Of a DNA stretch of 64,000 nt, positions 62,525-64,000 are shown in pieces; within the stretch, counting starts at the first letter, position 1, and the number at the start of each line of letters is the position of its first letter. Position numbers and translations under genes: made by a program. The stretch covers positions 1-64,000 of the forward strand of contig CAWBPR010000005.1 of the NCBI GenBank assembly GCA_963790775.1, written 5' to 3'. Below the pieces are notes generated by a model that was given only the letters and a program-made list of their open reading frames with translations, made no database searches and was not told where the DNA came from. Source of the DNA: JASJBU01 sp963790775. Lineage in GTDB: Bacteria; Pseudomonadota; Gammaproteobacteria; Chromatiales; Chromatiaceae.

Positions 62525-63060
62525 GATAAAAAGTCTCTTGTCATATACAGGGCGGCGATGGAGCGGGCCTCTGTCAGGTCGGGTTGAGCGAGCAGTTCCT
62601 GCCAGTTGGAGAGCTTCCAGGGGACTACTTCGATGGGTTCGGGTTCATCCCCTTCCTGTTGGTCAGGGAACAGATCGCGGGCGAGGATAATATGGGTCTG
62701 ATGCTGGATGTAGGACGGCACGACGCTGACCGTGCGCAGCAGTTGCAGGCTGTTCGAGCCGTAGCCGACCTCCTCGCGGATCTCCCGGTCCGCGGCCTGC
62801 AGCGGGTCTTCATCCTTTTCGATGCGCCCCTTGGGCAGGCCGAGTTGATAGTCGCCGCTGCCGGTGGAATATTCGCGGATCAGCAATACGGTATCGTCGT
62901 CCAGCATTGGCACCACCAGCACTGAGCCGCGGCTGCCGCCGAGCAGTCTTTCGTAGCTGCGTTGTTGGCCATTGGCAAATTCAAGCTCGACCTCTTCGAT
63001 GCGGAAGATGCGGGTCTGTGCGAGAGGCTTCTGACTCAGGATTCTGGGTTTGTTTGGCAT
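62521..63060 (-). CDS. nudE: ADP compounds hydrolase NudE (Nudix)
   Basis: 179 residues from ATG 63060 (MPNKPRILSQKPLAQTRIF). A longer in-frame start at 63126 adds a non-conserved head. The Nudix box is GLPKGRIEKDEDPLQAADRE followed by IREEVGY. NudE hydrolyses ADP-ribose, NADH and Ap3A. It is coupled to cysQ and divergent from yrfG with about 210 bases between; nudE and yrfG are also neighbours in E. coli. Confidence 0.94.
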   Translation of the reverse strand: MPNKPRILSQKPLAQTRIFRIEEVELEFANGQQRSYERLLGGSRGSVLVVPMLDDDTVLLIREYSTGSGDYQLGLPKGRIEKDEDPLQAADREIREEVGYGSNSLQLLRTVSVVPSYIQHQTHIILARDLFPDQQEGDEPEPIEVVPWKLSNWQELLAQPDLTEARSIAALYMTRDFLS

Positions 63061-63272
63061 TTCAGGGCTGTATCGGTTGAAGATCGGATTGGTTAATGCT
63101 GCGCCGGGTGCGCCGCTGACTTCCATCGCAGCCTGCGCTTCCCGGCGCCGCTGCCGGCCTCCCGTTGACGCTCAGGAAAACGCCGATCCTCTGTCGCTTG
63201 CCTGGCAGGGTCGCGACTGAGAGCGGCAACCCGGGTATCATGAGGTTCTGTTTCATAGCGCCACTTTAACTC

Positions 63273-63956
63273 ATGATTGACTGGAACCAAATCGACACCG
63301 TGCTGCTCGACATGGACGGCACCCTGCTGGATCTGCGTTTTGACAACCATTTCTGGCTGGAATACGTGCCGCAGTGCTATGCGAAAAAGCGCGGCCTGGA
63401 TTTCAATGCCGCCAAGGCGGAACTGCTGGAGCGTTACAAGAGCCGGGAAGGCACCCTGGAATGGTACTGCGTGGACCACTGGAGCCAGGAACTCGGGCTC
63501 GACATCCTGTTGCTCAAGGAGGAGGTGGAGCATCTGATCGCGGTGCACCCCCATGTGATCGATTTTCTTGACCAGCTGATGTGTGCCGGCAAGCGCCGGG
63601 TGCTGGTGACCAATGCTCACCAGAAGACCCTGGCCTTCAAGATGGAACGCACCCGGCTGGCGGGCTTTTTCGATCGGGTGATCAGTTCCCACGACATCGG
63701 TCTGCCAAAGGAGAACCCTGACTTCTGGGAAAAACTACAGGCGGTCGAGCCGTTCGATAAGCAACGCACCCTGTTCGTGGATGATAGCCTGTCAGTGCTG
63801 GATTCCGCTCAAGCCTATGGCATCCGCTGGCTGCTGGCGGTGCTCAGACCCGATTCCAACGCGCCGCCCAAGTCAGCGGGAGACTATCCTTCGATCCACG
63901 ACTTTTCTGAAATCCTGTCCGGACTGAATGACCTTCTGCTATGCCTTTCCCGATAA
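63273..63956 (+). CDS. yrfG: HAD-superfamily GMP/IMP nucleotidase YrfG
   Basis: 227 residues. HAD motif I is DMDGTLLDL (nucleophile Asp), motif II VTNAHQKT, motif III Lys in GLPKENPDFW, and motif IV FVDDSLSVLDSA. The family dephosphorylates purine 5'-nucleotides. Divergent from nudE, which matches the E. coli order. There is no signal peptide. Length is typical. Confidence 0.93.
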   Translation: MIDWNQIDTVLLDMDGTLLDLRFDNHFWLEYVPQCYAKKRGLDFNAAKAELLERYKSREGTLEWYCVDHWSQELGLDILLLKEEVEHLIAVHPHVIDFLDQLMCAGKRRVLVTNAHQKTLAFKMERTRLAGFFDRVISSHDIGLPKENPDFWEKLQAVEPFDKQRTLFVDDSLSVLDSAQAYGIRWLLAVLRPDSNAPPKSAGDYPSIHDFSEILSGLNDLLLCLSR

Positions 63957-63959
63957 GCC

Positions 63960-64000
63960 CTAGGAATTCTGCGAGCTCAATTTCTCCAGCATCCGCTCCA
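63960..64000 (-). CDS. C-terminal end of a leftward gene cut by the window edge
   Basis: The minus strand reads ERMLEKLSSQNS and stop (TAG at 63960-63962), open to the window edge. Only 12 or so codons are visible, so identity and even reality are uncertain. It would be convergent with yrfG, three bases after its stop. Confidence 0.35.
   Translation of the reverse strand, partial: ERMLEKLSSQNS

Overview
The window looks like a chromosomal segment of a free-living or symbiotic sulfur-oxidising gammaproteobacterium, of a Chromatiales or Sedimenticola/Thiodiazotropha kind. This placement is an inference. It rests on a sulfur-globule-type protein (20.9 kb), a DsrC/TusE-superfamily protein (6.3 kb), typical gammaproteobacterial gene orders (hflK-hflC, minC-minD-minE, tesA divergent from ybbA-ybbP, cysQ-nudE next to yrfG) and extracytoplasmic haem, copper and thioredoxin proteins. 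No rRNA, tRNA, CRISPR array, prophage or complete insertion sequence was seen.

Layout. 0-6 kb: two small proteins, then a leftward group comprising a monohaem cytochrome flanked by NPCAAK repeats, a His-rich protein translationally coupled to a pentahaem cytochrome, and an ECF sigma factor with a zinc-binding anti-sigma factor. 6-10 kb: DsrC-like protein, hflK-hflC-DUF1488 and small unknowns. 10-18 kb: a histidine-phosphatase/membrane-transporter fusion, a substrate-binding protein paired with a PAS-GGDEF-EAL enzyme, a SYLF lipoprotein-like protein with a perfect FNR-type box upstream, and an orphan NMT1-type binding protein. 18.6-25 kb: minCDE, the sulfur globule protein, an unknown secreted protein and a QseBC-like two-component system.

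25-48 kb is the most unusual part, a metal-handling locus read leftward apart from one gene. It holds three secreted FKBP-type prolyl isomerases, a CusA/CusB copper or silver efflux pair whose CusB carries five Cys/Met/His metal-binding modules, a secreted protein with a PEAAEE repeat tail, and four tandem multicopper oxidase genes of about 830-880 codons. Each oxidase gene has its own conserved upstream block of about 150-190 bp and its own GC-rich terminator hairpin. Three of the four oxidases, the 5' end of cusB and the signal peptide of the PEAAEE protein are each broken by a small frameshift. I saw such lesions nowhere else in the window. This is either a rapidly decaying or switching locus or a local sequence-quality problem.

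48-64 kb: the YbbAP/TesA group, a distant paralogue of the PEAAEE protein, two diguanylate cyclases, ApbE, BioA, a dual CDGSH iron-sulfur protein, a double-thioredoxin protein, a flavin reductase, a deletion scar where a LuxR-type regulator and a surface-protein gene both lost their 5' ends, then cysQ-nudE and yrfG.

Working model (inference): the secreted multicopper oxidases and CusAB handle Cu(I), and possibly other reduced metals or phenolics, in the periplasm. The FKBPs would help fold exported copper proteins. The cytochrome/ECF group would be a separate envelope redox or stress module. Three GGDEF proteins and the two-component system add sensory control.
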